Below are positions 48,827-60,844 of a stretch of DNA of 64,000 bases, piece after piece. Each line of letters starts with the position of its first letter. Within the stretch, counting starts at the first letter, position 1. The DNA is taken from positions 9,538,539 through 9,602,538 of the forward strand of contig NC_035170.2 of NCBI RefSeq assembly GCF_001659605.2. Reading direction: 5' to 3'. This DNA is from Manihot esculenta (taxonomy: Eukaryota > Streptophyta > Magnoliopsida > Malpighiales > Euphorbiaceae). The notes beneath the pieces were generated by a model. It had not been told where the DNA came from. It saw only the letters and a list, made by a program, of their open reading frames with translations, and ran no database searches. Made by a program: the position numbers and the translations under genes.

Positions 48827-50594
48827 CCTTTTCTACCAGCTCTTGCAATTGCTCTTTCAACTCCTTTAACTCGGCTGGGGCCATCCTGTAGGGAGGGATA
48901 GAGATCGGTCTAGCTCCAGGTACCAACTCTATCTCGAACTCTATCTCCCTAGCAGGTGGTAAACCTGGAAGCTCATCTGGAAAGACGTCTTGAAACTCTC
49001 TGACAACTGGTACCGAGGCCGGCTCCCTGACCTGACTGTCTAGCTCTTTCACATGAGCTAAGTACCCCTGACATCCCTTCCTAAGCAACCTACGAGCCTG
49101 AAGAGCTGATATCAGACCTCTAGGTGTGCCCCTCTTGTCTCCTCTGAAGACGACCTCTGACCCGTTCTGATCTCTAAACCTGACTACCTTGTCTCTGCAG
49201 TCCAAGGTAGCACCATGGGTAGATAGCCAATCCATCCCTAGAATGACGTCAAAGTCTGTCAAATCTAGAACCACAAGGTCGGCGGAGAGGCATCTTCCCT
49301 CAATAAAAACTGGACTGTACTGGCAGACTGACACTGCCACTGACGGGTCACACTTGGGTCCACTGACCCATAGGGGACACTCTAACCCAGAGACTATCAG
49401 ACCCAACCTCTCAACGGCTCTCGGAGCAATAAATGAATGAGATGCACCCGGGTCCATTAATGCATACACATCAGAACACCCAATGACGAGATTACCTGAC
49501 ACCACGGTGTTGGATGTGTTAGCCTCCTGCTGTGTCATGGTGAAGATCCTGGCTGGAGCTGATGGACCTTCACCTCGGGAACCAGAAGAAGAGGCTACCC
49601 CTCTCCCTCTACCTCTGCCACTGCCCTGAGTTGTGACTGGAACTGCTGGCTGTGCCACACTACCAGAAGCTGTCTGCTGGGGCTGGCCCATAAAAGGCGC
49701 TCTAGGACAATCCCGAGCTATGTGTCCCTCCTGTCCACATCTGAAACATGCATTAGTCCCAGCTCGACACACTCCCCTGTGCGGTCTTCCACATCTCTGG
49801 CATTCTGTACCATCTGAGCCTGAGCTCGAGCCACCGCCAAATCCCAAACCGGATTTCAACTTGTTCCAAAACTTATTCTTCTTCGACTTCCTGGTGGTGT
49901 TATCCCACCTCTTCTTACCTGAGCTCTGAGAAGAGAACCCTGGTCCTCCTCTGTTTGGGGTCTTAACCCCTGAAGACTGGGTCACTGACTGCTTCACTGA
50001 CCCCTCAACTATAGCACTTGCCTCCATTCTTCGAGCCATATCCACCACAGTGTGGAAACTTTCTCTCTCAGCTGACTGAACCAACGAGGAGTACCTGGAA
50101 TGCAGCTTCATAACATATTTCTTGGCTTTCTTCGTATCTGAATCTAGAGCTTGCCCTGAAAAAGGCAATAGCTCCAAGAATTTATCCGTGAACTCCTCTA
50201 CACTCATGTGCTCTGACTGCCTCAGTTGCTCAAACTCAATCATTTTCAGTTCTCTAGAACTGTCTGGAAAAGCCCATCCAATGAACTCATTCGCAAATTC
50301 TTCCCATGTCATACCGTCTAGTCTCGGGTCCACGTAACACTTGAACCATTCCCGTGCCTTCTTGCACTTCAAAGTGAACCCTGCCATCTGAATGGCCCTG
50401 CTGTCACTTGCCCCTAGCTCATCAGTTATTGTCTTTACCACTCTCAGATACTCAAAGGGGTCATCCCCTGACTTGTATTTGGGAGCATCTAACTTGAGGT
50501 AATCTGTCATCTTTACCTTGCTCCCCTCGACTGAGCTAGGTCTAGGAGGTTGAGTAACTGGGGCTGCTGGTTCTGTAGGTGGTGGAGGTGGAGG
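48827..50594 (-). pseudogene. Tekay gag (C-terminal part) and protease
   Basis: A minus-strand frame runs from the insertion point at 50594 into the frameshift near 48827. Retrotransposon gag domain (DPFEYLRVVKTITDEL, KKAREWFK, FEQLRQSEHMSVEEF; about 50480-50060). It is followed by a basic Gly/Ser-rich stretch and a CX2C...C plus a CCHC zinc knuckle (CFRCGQEGHIARDC, about 49749-49708). The protease has ALMDPGASHSF (about 49463), DPGA in place of D[ST]GA, and the flap/ILGMDWL region (about 49230). The frame is continuous with the gag N-terminus at 57748 on the other side of the inner element. Confidence 0.88.
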
Positions 50595-50599
50595 TGCAG

Positions 50600-52974
50600 T
50601 GTAACAGCCCGGAAACCGGTACCCTCTGTGTAATGGCTCCAAACTGCTCGGCACTAGGATCCAGATCGGCTTAAGGCCGCCGGGACCCGTAGTAAGCCTG
50701 CTATGAACTCTGTGAACCTGATAAAATCCCATACATGATCCAACTCGACTCCTAACTGTTCTGTAACAATTACCAGACTTAACCGTTAAAACATCAGACA
50801 TCTCAATCTGAAATAGCCCTCAGGGCTAAACCAGTGATACTCTACCAAGTAACCTCCATGCGCTATGCTCCGAAACATAGAACCCACGCTGTAGGGTCAG
50901 CATATCATAAGTTAACCTTGGCTACCATAGAGTCACAGGAATCAAACCTGGTCTTCTCTAATGGCCTTTCTATAGGTCACAGGAATCAAACCTGATCTTC
51001 CCTCTGCACTGGTCTTGGGTCAAGGGAATTAAACCCTGTCTTCCCTCACAGTTATAAGTCACTGGGTTTTCGAAACACAACATTTATTAAGCCTGGTTTG
51101 ACTCATTTCTCCTCAAGAAACTGAAAACAGGATACATGCATATACAAGGGATGAAATATACTATAGGCACAGCACATACTAATCCATAAGCACCTTAACT
51201 GATCATCTATACAACTGTATTACATATCTCTTTAATTTACATCATGTCCACACTAATCTATTACATATACTATACTGGCGCCAACACTCTGATGCTTCTG
51301 ACTTCCCAGCTAACTCTGATACCTGCACAACTGGGATTACGGGAAAGGGATGAGCTATAAAGCCCAGTGAGTAGAAACACTGAAAACAGTTCATTCATAC
51401 GCACGTTATATGAAAATGCATCACAACTCAAACATTCCACATCTGGGATTAGACATGACCTCAAAACTCCCTCGACGGGCTATTGATGTCGCCTTGGTCC
51501 AATCCTCATAAACAATGAAAATGCAATGCACCATATTCGTGATTCTAATGCAATCACCCTAAGATATCTCATGGCATCCATGATGCATGAACTATGCTCA
51601 AACATTCTGTGATTTAAGATAAAACATTAAGTTTAGTTCTACTCACCTCTGCTCCTCAAGCAGAAATCTGACTGACTCTGCAACTGCTAATCCTGACGAC
51701 CTCCCTGAACTATCGGGTCCAATCCTACACAAATGGACTCGAATGAGGTGTCAAACACTGCTAACATAACGCTAAACCAACTCCCTAAAAACCCCCTAAA
51801 AGATCCTAGAACAAGTACACAAAGCATGCACAAGAAGGCTGGGCAGGACACATTCGGCGGCAGGTTCGGCGGCCGAATGTCCTCTCCAGAGACGAAACTC
51901 GCCTACTTTCGGCGGCCGAATCTCCACTTTCGGCGGCCGAAGCCTTCGGGAGTAAGGTTCGGGGGCCAAAACACACTCCAGAGACGAAAGTCTCAACCTT
52001 CGGCGGCACCTTCGGCGGCCGAATCTCCCCTCCAGAGACGAAAGTCCAATCCTTCGGGGGCAGGTTGAGGCAGCCGAAACCACCTCCTCAACACGTTCGG
52101 CGGCCGAACCCTTCTTCGGCGGCCGAAGCTGGGTTCTCCAGTTAGGCAGAACCTCGCTCACCTCATACTCAACTTCCCCCAAACCTCACTCAACATGCAT
52201 CTCAACACACATAACAAGCATATACTCAACTATATGCACAAAGGGGGCCAAAACTACCTAAAAACCCCAACAAAGAACATCCATAACACATAAACATACT
52301 CATGCATCAAAACCCTCAAAAACATCCTTTTACACCTCACCATGCAACTCTTCCCTTTTCCTCCCTAAAACTTGCTGAAAACATGATAAAACATAAGGAT
52401 CAACCCTTACCTCTTGGCTGGTGTGATCCTAGCTTCAAAACATGGAGAAACCAAGCTCCTCAAGCTTCAAGCTCCACAACTTCCTCTTTTTACTCAAAAC
52501 CTTCATAACCAAGTGAAAACTCATAAAAACCTTGAAAACGTTGAGGCAACATCATAAAAACATCCAAGGAGAACCTAAACCCCACCTTGACCACAAAGAG
52601 AGCTTCCAGCACCCTCCATGGCCAGTCAACGGGGCTTAAATAGGTGGCCAACCGCCCTTCCTTCGGCTGCCGAAACTGCATGCAAAACCATGCAACGTTC
52701 GGCGGCCTATCGTGAAGTTTCGGAAGCCGAACCTATAGCACTTTCGGCGGCCGAACTTTCCCTTCGGCGGCCGAACCTGCCTTTTTGCCTCCTTGGTCTT
52801 TTCTCTTCAAACTTCATTTCCTTTCCTTTCAAAACCATAAAACACTTCAAACCATGTGCGAAAACCTTTAGAAAACCTTCAGGTTACCCTTGCAACACCC
52901 CTCAAAACGAATCCGACATCCGAAATTCCACCGGACGGTAGGAATTCCGATGCCGGACCGAGCCGGGTATTACA
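50600..52974 (-). repeat. Inner element 3' LTR
   Basis: 2375 bp, plus strand TGTAACAGCCCGG...GGGTATTACA. TATA-like TATTTAAG (minus) at 52642-52635. Hairpin clusters at about 51850-52130 and 52660-52780. A GTCACAGGAATCAAACCTG-type phrase is repeated at 50930-51050. Confidence 0.92.
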
Positions 52975-52988
52975 ATCTACCCCCCTTA
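52975..52988 (-). other. Inner element polypurine tract
   Basis: The minus strand reads TAAGGGGGGTAGAT next to the 3' LTR. The ACATTCG/CGAATGT inverted repeat at 52994-53011 lies just upstream. Confidence 0.8.
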
Positions 52989-53369
52989 TAAAAACATTCG
53001 TCCTCGAATGTAAAAACAAAACAAACAAAGAACAGGCAAGTAAAGCCTAACATTTCTCTTCCAAAAGAGAATTTCTGAAACTCTACTTTCCTGATCTGAG
53101 TCCATACTCCAGAATTAGTATCCTACTCTTTTTCTGCACTCCACTGCTTTCACTGCGCTACTCTAATCCTTCCTCTTCACTTTTCACTTTTCACCTTAAC
53201 TAAACTAGTCTCTCTCCCTCTTTAATTCTCAACAGAGACCAATCTGTAAGTTCGACACCACTCTGTAGGTTCGACACCAATCTGTACTCCTAATCCTTAC
53301 TCGCCTTTCTTCTTCTTTATTAAACGACCTTAATCTTTCACTCTCTCACTCTCTCAACAGGCTACTGCT
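52989..53369 (-). other. Inner element 3' spacer, no genes
   Basis: Pyrimidine-rich on the plus strand, with short internal duplications (a CTCTGTAGGTTCGACACC-like phrase near 53240-53280). No coding remnants recognised. Confidence 0.5.
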
Positions 53370-54480
53370 GCCGACTCTCAACGGATACTACCTGAATCTC
53401 TGATCATACTAATCTGTAAATCCAATCACCTTGATTAGAACAGCTAGTAGATCATCAACCTTAACTAGGAATACCAATCTGTAACACTCAAATCTTAAGG
53501 CATCATCCTTCGTTTCCCACAACAACACTGGAAACATTCCAGGGTGAAGTACTAAGTCAGATAAAACCTTATCTACCCCAACTTTCCACGATTCTGATAA
53601 CTTTTAGCTCTCTCTGCAGGTGCCATTCTGTAGGGAAAGGAAAGAAAGGATTGGTTCTGCGTCCAGATACCATTTTCACTCCCATCTTAACATTCCTAAC
53701 AGATGGTAAACCTGACAGAATGCCAGGACCCACTAGCAATGGCACTGAGGCTGATTCCCTATCCTGACAAACTTACTCACAAGAGCGAAAACAACCCGCT
53801 GATAACCTTTCCTGAATAACTGTGAGCCTGTAGGGCTGACATCAACTTCTAGGCACCTCTATACACTGTCCTGCTAAAGGACTACCACCGATCCATCCTA
53901 TACCCTGACCTCTCCTACCTTGTCGCTGCTGACATAGGTAGTACTGTGAGTAACTAGCCAATCCGCCCTAGAATGACATCACACAGTCAACTCTAGAACC
54001 ATAAGGTCAGCTGGATCGCATCTACTCACCACAACCTCTGAACGGAACTGACTGACTCTGCTTCAGATGGAGCATACACTTAGGTCCACTGACCCAAGAA
54101 ACACACTCTAAGCCCAGAAGTCATCAAACCCATCCTACCAACAGCTCACACCCTAACAAGGAAAGCGAAACACTGGGGTCCAACACAAACAGCATACACA
54201 TCCGAATACGTACAAACGAACGTACCTAACGTCGCCGTATTCGATGTGTTAGTCTCCTATTATGTCAGGGTGAAGCTCCAAGCGAAACTCATGGAACTTC
54301 CCTCGGGAATCTTTCAAGAAAAGACTGACCCTTTTCTCTGCCTCAACTACCACCCAATCCCAGACTGGCTCTAACCTCTTTTTGAACTTAATCTTACTCT
54401 TGTATTCTTTTCTGCTCGATCTTCCTTACGTTTATCACACAACTGATATCCTACTATAGTTCTCACACACACAAATCAGA
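53370..54480 (-). pseudogene. Decayed protease and start of RT in the inner element
   Basis: No open frame, but nucleotide blocks align with the outer element. The TTAGGTCCACTGACCC block near 54090 matches 49350. The CTCTGCAGGTGCCATTCTGTA-like block near 53620 matches the ATGGCACCTGCAG/MAPAE site at 48880. An AGTAGATCATCAACC block near 53450 matches 48680. The rest of pol is absent. Confidence 0.65.
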
Positions 54481-55058
54481 TCACTCAAGTATGAGCATAC
54501 CTGGCACTGAGGTGTCAGATGTGTCAGCCTCTCCTCCTTGCTTATCAGCCTGAGCTGCTCTATCTGTAACTGCTCCCTGAGCCTGAACCAACTGGGGCGC
54601 AAAAAGACACTCACGCATCACATGTCCCTCCTGTCCACACCTATAACATCCTGTCGTACCAACAAGACAAACGCCCTTATGCAACCGTCCACACCTCAAA
54701 CATTTTGCTCTGCCTCTACCAGAACTTGCACCAACATCATACCCTAGACTCTTAGTTTTCTTTGAACGTCTCAAGCCTCTAATCTTTTTCTTCATAGTTC
54801 TCCCCCACATCACTCCTTTCGCGGTAGCTGTACTCCAAGTGGAGGGTTCATTCTCTCCTATCCTAGAGTCCTTGGTTTGAGCATCCTCTAAAACCTCTTC
54901 ATTCAAATTCACCTGTATACCTACATCCTTTCTTTGCACATCTCCTCCTGTCTCTCTCCTGTTTCCTGACATTCTTCCTAGATCTATTCCTTTTCTCTCA
55001 TTTCCTCAAAAGATTCTTCAGACGGATCTGATTCCACAAGGTAACCAGCATCACTCAT
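54481..55058 (-). pseudogene. Inner element gag remnant with zinc knuckle
   Basis: Starts at an ATG (55058, MSDAGYLVESDPSEE), loses frame after about 24 codons near 54990 and resumes in another frame (54972-54481). The second part contains a basic stretch and CYRCGQEGHVMREC (CX2CX4HX4C), preceded by CLRCGRLHKGVC as in the outer gag. The central gag domain present in the outer element is missing, so this is an internally deleted gag. It ends at a stop before protease remnants. Confidence 0.75.
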
Positions 55059-55358
55059 CTTAGCTCTCCTGAAGAACAACACACCAGAAACAATCATTAG
55101 CACACATAGAGTTCATATGAAAATACATGAACCTACAAACTGTATACATGCATACACAGTACAATATTTATGCACATGCATATATTCATGGCATATCACA
55201 TCATACTCAAAACAAAACTTAACTTGCTTATCCTAGTGGACATGAGTTTACTTATTGTGCTTGCCTTCCTCGAACATCTAAACCAACCTCTTTCCGATGT
55301 GGGATATCTCTAATCCTTGCACCAAAATGCTCAACACACCGTACTTCAGAGGCCCTAT

Positions 55359-55370
55359 GCTCTGATACCA
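55359..55370 (-). other. Inner element primer-binding site
   Basis: The minus strand reads TGGTATCAGAGC, the standard plant initiator-tRNA-Met primer site, two bases after the 5' LTR. Confidence 0.92.
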
Positions 55371-55372
55371 TC

Positions 55373-57747
55373 TGTAACAGCCCGGAAATCGGTACCCTCT
55401 GTGTAACAGCTCCAAACTGCTCGGCACTAGGATCCAGATTGGCTTAAGGCCGCCGGGACCCGTAGTAAGCCTGCTATGAACTCTGTGAACCTGATAAAAT
55501 CCCATACATGATCCAACTCGACTCCTAACTGTTCTGTAACAATTACCAGACTTAACCGTTAAAACATCAGACATCTCAATCTGAAATAGCCCTCAGGGCT
55601 AAACCAGTGATACTCTACCAAGTAACCTTCATGCGCTATGCTCCGAAACATAGAACCCACGCTGTAGGGTCAGCATATCATAAGTTAACCTTGGCTACCA
55701 TAGAGTCACAGGAATCAAACCTGGTCTTCTCTAATGGCCTTTCTATAGGTCACAGGAATCAAACCTGATCTTCCCTCTGCACTGGTCTTGGGTCAAGGGA
55801 ATTAAACCCTGTCTTCCCTCACAGTTATAAGTCACTGGGTTTTCGAAACACAACATTTATTAAGCCTGGTTTGACTCATTTCTCCTCAAGAAACTGAAAA
55901 CAGGATACATGCATATACAAGGGATGAAATATACTATAGGCACAGCACATACTAATCCATAAGCACCTTAACTGATCATCTATACAACTGTATTACATAT
56001 CTCTTTAATTTACATCATGTCCACACTAATCTATTACATATACTATACTGGCGCCAACACTCTGATGCTTCTGACTTCCCAGCTAACTCTGATACCTGCA
56101 CAACTGGGATTACGGGAAAGGGATGAGCTATAAAGCCCAGTGAGTAGAAACACTGAAAACAGTTCATTCATACGCACGTTATATGAAAATGCATCACAAC
56201 TCAAACATTCCACATCTGGGATTAGACATGACCTCAAAACTCCCTCGACGGGCTATTGATGTCGCCTTGGTCCAATCCTCATAAACAATGAAAATGCAAT
56301 GCACCATATTCGTGATTCTAATGCAATCACCCTAAGATATCTCATGGCATCCATGATGCATGAACTATGCTCAAACATTCTGTGATTTAAGATAAAACAT
56401 TAAGTTTAGTTCTACTCACCTCTGCTCCTCAAGCAGAAATCTGACTGACTCTGCAACTGCTAATCCTGACGACCTCCCTGAACTATCGGGTCCAATCCTA
56501 CACAAATGGACTCGAATGAGGTGTCAAACACTGCTAACATAACGCTAAACCAACTCCCTAAAAACCCCCTAAAAGATCCTAGAACAAGTACACAAAGCAT
56601 GCACAAGAAGGCTGGGCAGGACACATTCGGCGGCAGGTTCGGCGGCCGAATGTCCTCTCCAGAGACGAAACTCGCCTACTTTCGGCGGCCGAATCTCCAC
56701 TTTCGGCGGCCGAAGCCTTCGGGAGTAAGGTTCGGGGGCCAAAACACACTCCAGAGACGAAAGTCTCAACCTTCGGCGGCACCTTCGGCGGCCGAATCTC
56801 CCCTCCAGAGACGAAAGTCCAATCCTTCGGGGGCAGGTTGAGGCAGCCGAAACCACCTCCTCAACACGTTCGGCGGCCGAACCCTTCTTCGGCGGCCGAA
56901 GCTGGGTTCTCCAGTTAGGCAGAACCTCGCTCACCTCATACTCAACTTCCCCCAAACCTCACTCAACATGCATCTCAACACACATAACAAGCATATACTC
57001 AACTATATGCACAAAGGGGGCCAAAACTACCTAAAAACCCCAACAAAGAACATCCATAACATATAAACATACTCATGCATCAAAACCCTCAAAAACATCC
57101 TTTTACACCTCACCATGCAACTCTTCCCTTTTCCTCCCTAAAACTTGCTGAAAACATGATAAAACATAAGGATCAACCCTTACCTCTTGGCTGGTGTGAT
57201 CCTAGCTTCAAAACATGGAGAAACCAAGCTCCTCAAGCTTCAAGCTCCACAACTTCCTCTTTTTACTCAAAACCTTCATAACCAAGTGAAAACTCATAAA
57301 AACCTTGAAAACGTTGAGGCAACATCATAAAAACATCCAAGGAGAACCTAAACCCCACCTTGACCACAAAGAGAGCTTCCAGCACCCTCCATGGCCAGTC
57401 AACGGGGCTTAAATAGGTGGCCAACCGCCCTTCCTTCGGCTGCCGAAACTGCATGCAAAACCATGCAACGTTCGGCGGCCTATCGTGAAGTTTCGGAAGC
57501 CGAACCTATAGCACTTTCGGCGGCCGAACTTTCCCTTCGGCGGCCGAACCTGCCTTTTTGCCTCCTTGGTCTTTTCTCTTCAAACTTCATTTCCTTTCCT
57601 TTCAAAACCATAAAACACTTCAAACCATGTGCGAAAACCTTTAGAAAACCTTCAGGTTACCCTTGCAACACCCCTCAAAACGAATCCGACATCCGAAATT
57701 CCACCGGACGGTAGGAATTCCGATGCCGGACCGAGCCGGGTATTACA
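55373..57747 (-). repeat. Inner element 5' LTR
   Basis: 2375 bp, almost identical to 50600-52974. TATA-like TATTTAAG (minus) at 57415-57408. Hairpin clusters at about 56625-56900 and 57435-57555. Confidence 0.92.
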
Positions 57748-57752
57748 TGCAG

Positions 57753-58242
57753 CATTCCCCGAGGCGGGGTTTGCCGGGTTTGGATAGAAAGGTGAGGGTG
57801 GATAAGCTGGGTACTGTGTATAGGGTGGATAGAAAGGTGGATAAGGCATGTAGGTAGGGTAGGGGTGAAAGCTGGAGTAATCCGATGTACCTCCCATCGG
57901 ATACCCTGAACCCTGTGGGAAGGGTGGATAATGGGGTGGAAAACCATACCCCGAGGCCTGGACGCCTCCCTGAGACTCCCCTGTCCCTTCTTCCTGCATG
58001 CTCACATCCAGGTTCCCATCCCTCCTCTGATCCTCTTCCATAACCTCCCTCACATCTGAAGAACTTCCACCTCTATCTGTCCCCCTTCTGCTGACATCAA
58101 AAGACCTTCTAGGGTCCCTTGACACTCTATCTCTGTTGGCTCTACACGACATTGCCCTAGGCAATGTAGGAGGACGGGCGCTTGTGCCCTCATCCTCAGG
58201 TGGCACTCCAGTCAATCGCGCAGATCGACGAGTTCCTCTCAT
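57753..58242 (-). pseudogene. Tekay gag N-terminus, cut by the inner element
   Basis: A minus-strand frame from ATG 58242 (MRGTRRSARLTGVPPEDEG; an earlier in-frame ATG at 58275 is possible) to the insertion. It starts 257 nt after the primer site. It is rich in Arg/Ser, then Pro/Tyr (PPFYPPYTQYPAYPPSP), as is usual for the front of Tekay gag. The insertion falls exactly between codons, and the frame on the far side (50594) is the same. Confidence 0.85.
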
Positions 58243-58498
58243 CCTATTCTCTGAAAAACAGCTCATAACAAGCAAACATTAGCATCATATGGTTCATGTG
58301 GGCACACATGGACCCTCATCACATGCATCACATAGCATATCATATCATTAATGCACATGTACAAAATCATGGCATTTCACATCATCATACCAGACAGGAC
58401 TCAACATCCTATCCTAGTGGACATGACTTTCCTATTGTGCTTGACCTTCTAGAACATCTGTGAGCCCGACACTCTAGGTCCGACCATATGAACCTAGG

Positions 58499-58510
58499 GC
58501 TCTGATACCA
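58499..58510 (-). other. Tekay primer-binding site
   Basis: The minus strand reads TGGTATCAGAGC, three bases downstream of the 5' LTR (58514). Initiator-tRNA-Met type. Confidence 0.92.
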
Positions 58511-58513
58511 TTC

Positions 58514-60839
58514 TGTAACGACCCGAAAATCGGACCGCTACCGGCGCTAGGATCCGGGTCGACTTAAGGCCGCCGGGACCCGTAGCAAGCCAAACATACA
58601 TCCTGTAAACCTGTTTAATCCCATACATGATCAACAATCATACATAAAAATTTAAAACTTTTCTTTCAACATTTCTCATACACCAACTCAACCTGAACAT
58701 ACATGTACATATACATAACATAGTCCCTCTGTGGGATCTCATCAATGCCCCAACGGGCGATACAACATAAGATGAGTTGGCTAACATCTGTATCATCAAT
58801 ATCTAAGATCATGCATCAACAAGGGATTACAATACTCATAGGGTCAAGCACATCTATAACCTCAATATACCTCATTACATAACATACTGAAATCTCTTAC
58901 ATTACATCATAGTACAATCGTCATGTCCACAATCTAACTATTACATGAACATACTTCAAATCTCTGGCTAACCTTCTGGTCTACCCTGTACCTGCACATC
59001 TGGGGTTAGGGGAGAGGGGTGAGCTTCAAAGCCCAGTGAGCAGAATAGAGAAAACATTATATTAAAATTTCATGCTTTCATGGAATGCAACACATCTCAG
59101 CAAATCACATCTCGGATGGTATTGTCACCTATAGTCCTCTACATAGGTCCAACTGTGCCGGGACGTAGAATGGGTCAACCGGTCTTTCCCTTATCATAAC
59201 ATATCATATGGACCAACTGTGCCAGGGACGTAGAATGGGTACAACCTGGACTTTCTCTTACATCATGCCAGGGACGTAGAATGGGTACAACCTGGACTTC
59301 CATACCATATCATGCCATAACATCAATCATATCATATGAGGACTAAAGGATCATCCAATAACCAATCCACATCAACATCAACATCATAAATGCAATGCTA
59401 CATATTCGTGAATACTAATGCAAACAACCTATTATATCTCATGGCATTCATGATGCATGGATCATGCTCAAGATTCATCTTTCATTTATTTTAAAACTTA
59501 AAGTTTATTCCACTCACCTCTGGCTAGCTCTGACAAACTCTGTAGCAGCTGGCTCACTGCTGGGGTCCTCGGTTCCTTGGGTCCGAACCTATACAGGTGG
59601 ACTCCAATGAGGGACCAAACATACATAAACACAACTCTAATATACTCCCCAAAAACCCCCTAAAACATCATGAAACAATCACATAAAAACATGCAAGAAA
59701 TGGCTGGACAGGGCACTTTCAGCGGCAGGTTCGGCGGCCGAAAGTCCCTCCAGAGCCGAAAGTCAGGCAGGTTCGGCGGCACGTTCGGCGGCCGAAACTC
59801 CCAGACAGAGACGAAACTCATGCATGTTCGGCGGCACCTTCGGCGGCCGAAAGTCCCAGACAGAGACGAAAGTCTCTTTTCGGGGGCAACTTCGGCAGCC
59901 GAAAGGCCTGCCTCACCAGCCATGTTCGGCGGCCGAAAGTGCCTTCGGCTGCCGAACCTGGTTTCTGCCAAAGGGCAGAAACTTGGCTCCCAAATGCATT
60001 TTCGCCTCCAAACTCACCAATCATGCATATACCTTAGTTAAAACATGCATAAAAGTTCCTAGGGGCCTCAAACATCAAATACCCCAACTACAACACTTCA
60101 AACACACAAAATCAACATACATTGTCCAAAACATCAAGATTAACCCATAACTCCACATATAACCTAATATGCATTTCTACCCATAGATCTAGCATAAAAC
60201 TTATTGAAAACACATAAGGAGCTTAAGATCGGCTCTTACCTCTTGAAGATCGAGAGGGAGACGACCTAAACTTGGAGATCTAAGAAAATGAGCTCCTGAG
60301 TTCCCAAAGCTCCAAAACTTGTCTTAAAGCTCAAAACCTTCAAAACCAAGTGGAAACAAGTGAAAATCTTGAAAGATTTAGAGGAAGAACATCAAAAATG
60401 GGTGAGGAACGGCGGAGGCTCACCTTGGCCGACAACGGGGAAGAAAAAGCTCGCCCGTGCGGACCTAAGGGACCCTTTTATAGGTGGCTGGCCAGGCCAC
60501 GTTCGGGGGCCGAATGTGCCTCCGCATGCATGCCATGTTCGGCGGCCGAACTTGTCTTTCGGCGGCCGAACCTGGACTGCACTCACTCATGCTTTCGGGG
60601 GCCTAACGTGCCTCCAAAACGCATGCATGTTCGGCGGCCGAACTTGACTTTCGGCGGCCGAACCTGGGTTTTCCTCCAAAGACTTCTCATGCAAAAACTC
60701 ATTAAATTTCATACTTAAAATCATGAAATACCTTAAAACATTTTATGAAAACATGTTTCTACCCTACTAGAGGCTTCCGACATCCGAGCTTCCACCGGAC
60801 TGTAGGAATTCCGATACCGGAGTCTAGCCGGGTATTACA
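58514..60839 (-). repeat. Tekay 5' LTR
   Basis: 2326 bp, same length as the 3' LTR. TATA box TATAAAAG (minus) at 60482-60475. Hairpin clusters at about 59710-59960 and 60500-60670. This LTR would drive transcription leftwards into gag. Confidence 0.92.
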
Positions 60840-60844
60840 ATGTA

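Larger units (their letters stand above)
50600..57747 (-). mobile_element. Non-autonomous Tekay-related LTR element nested in gag
   Basis: 7148 bp. LTRs 50600-52974 and 55373-57747 (2375 bp each) differ at about six sites by eye. Target duplication TGCAG (50595-50599 and 57748-57752). It retains an initiator-tRNA-Met primer site and a polypurine tract, but its internal region is only 2.4 kb. That region contains a frame-broken gag remnant, protease remnants and the beginning of RT; everything from the RT core to the chromodomain is missing. LTR termini and layout are related to those of the surrounding element, so it was probably mobilised by Tekay-family proteins. It is the youngest insertion in the window. 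Confidence 0.92.
43675..60839 (-). mobile_element. Tekay-type chromovirus, host of a nested insertion
   Basis: 17.2 kb including the inner element, about 10 kb without it. LTRs 43675-46000 and 58514-60839 (2326 bp each) differ at about nine sites by eye. Target duplication ATGTA at 43670-43674 and 60840-60844. The element reads on the minus strand: 5' LTR at the right, tRNA-Met primer site, gag, protease, RT, RNase H, integrase, chromodomain, polypurine tract, then 3' LTR at the left. The C-terminal chromodomain and domain order place it with the Tekay/Del chromoviruses. Lesions seen are the 7.15-kb insertion in gag and one single-base frameshift at the gag-PR/RT junction. Otherwise it looks young and intact. 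Confidence 0.93.

Noticed and set aside
50595..50801. Gag frame appearing to start upstream at 50801 in the inner LTR
   Set aside because: The first 69 codons are LTR sequence. The real gag N-terminus is on the far side of the inner element at 58242-57753.
51733..52182. Identical small open frames in both inner LTRs (also at 56506-56955)
   Set aside because: Their identity reflects LTR identity. They are motif-derived and have no recognisable domain.
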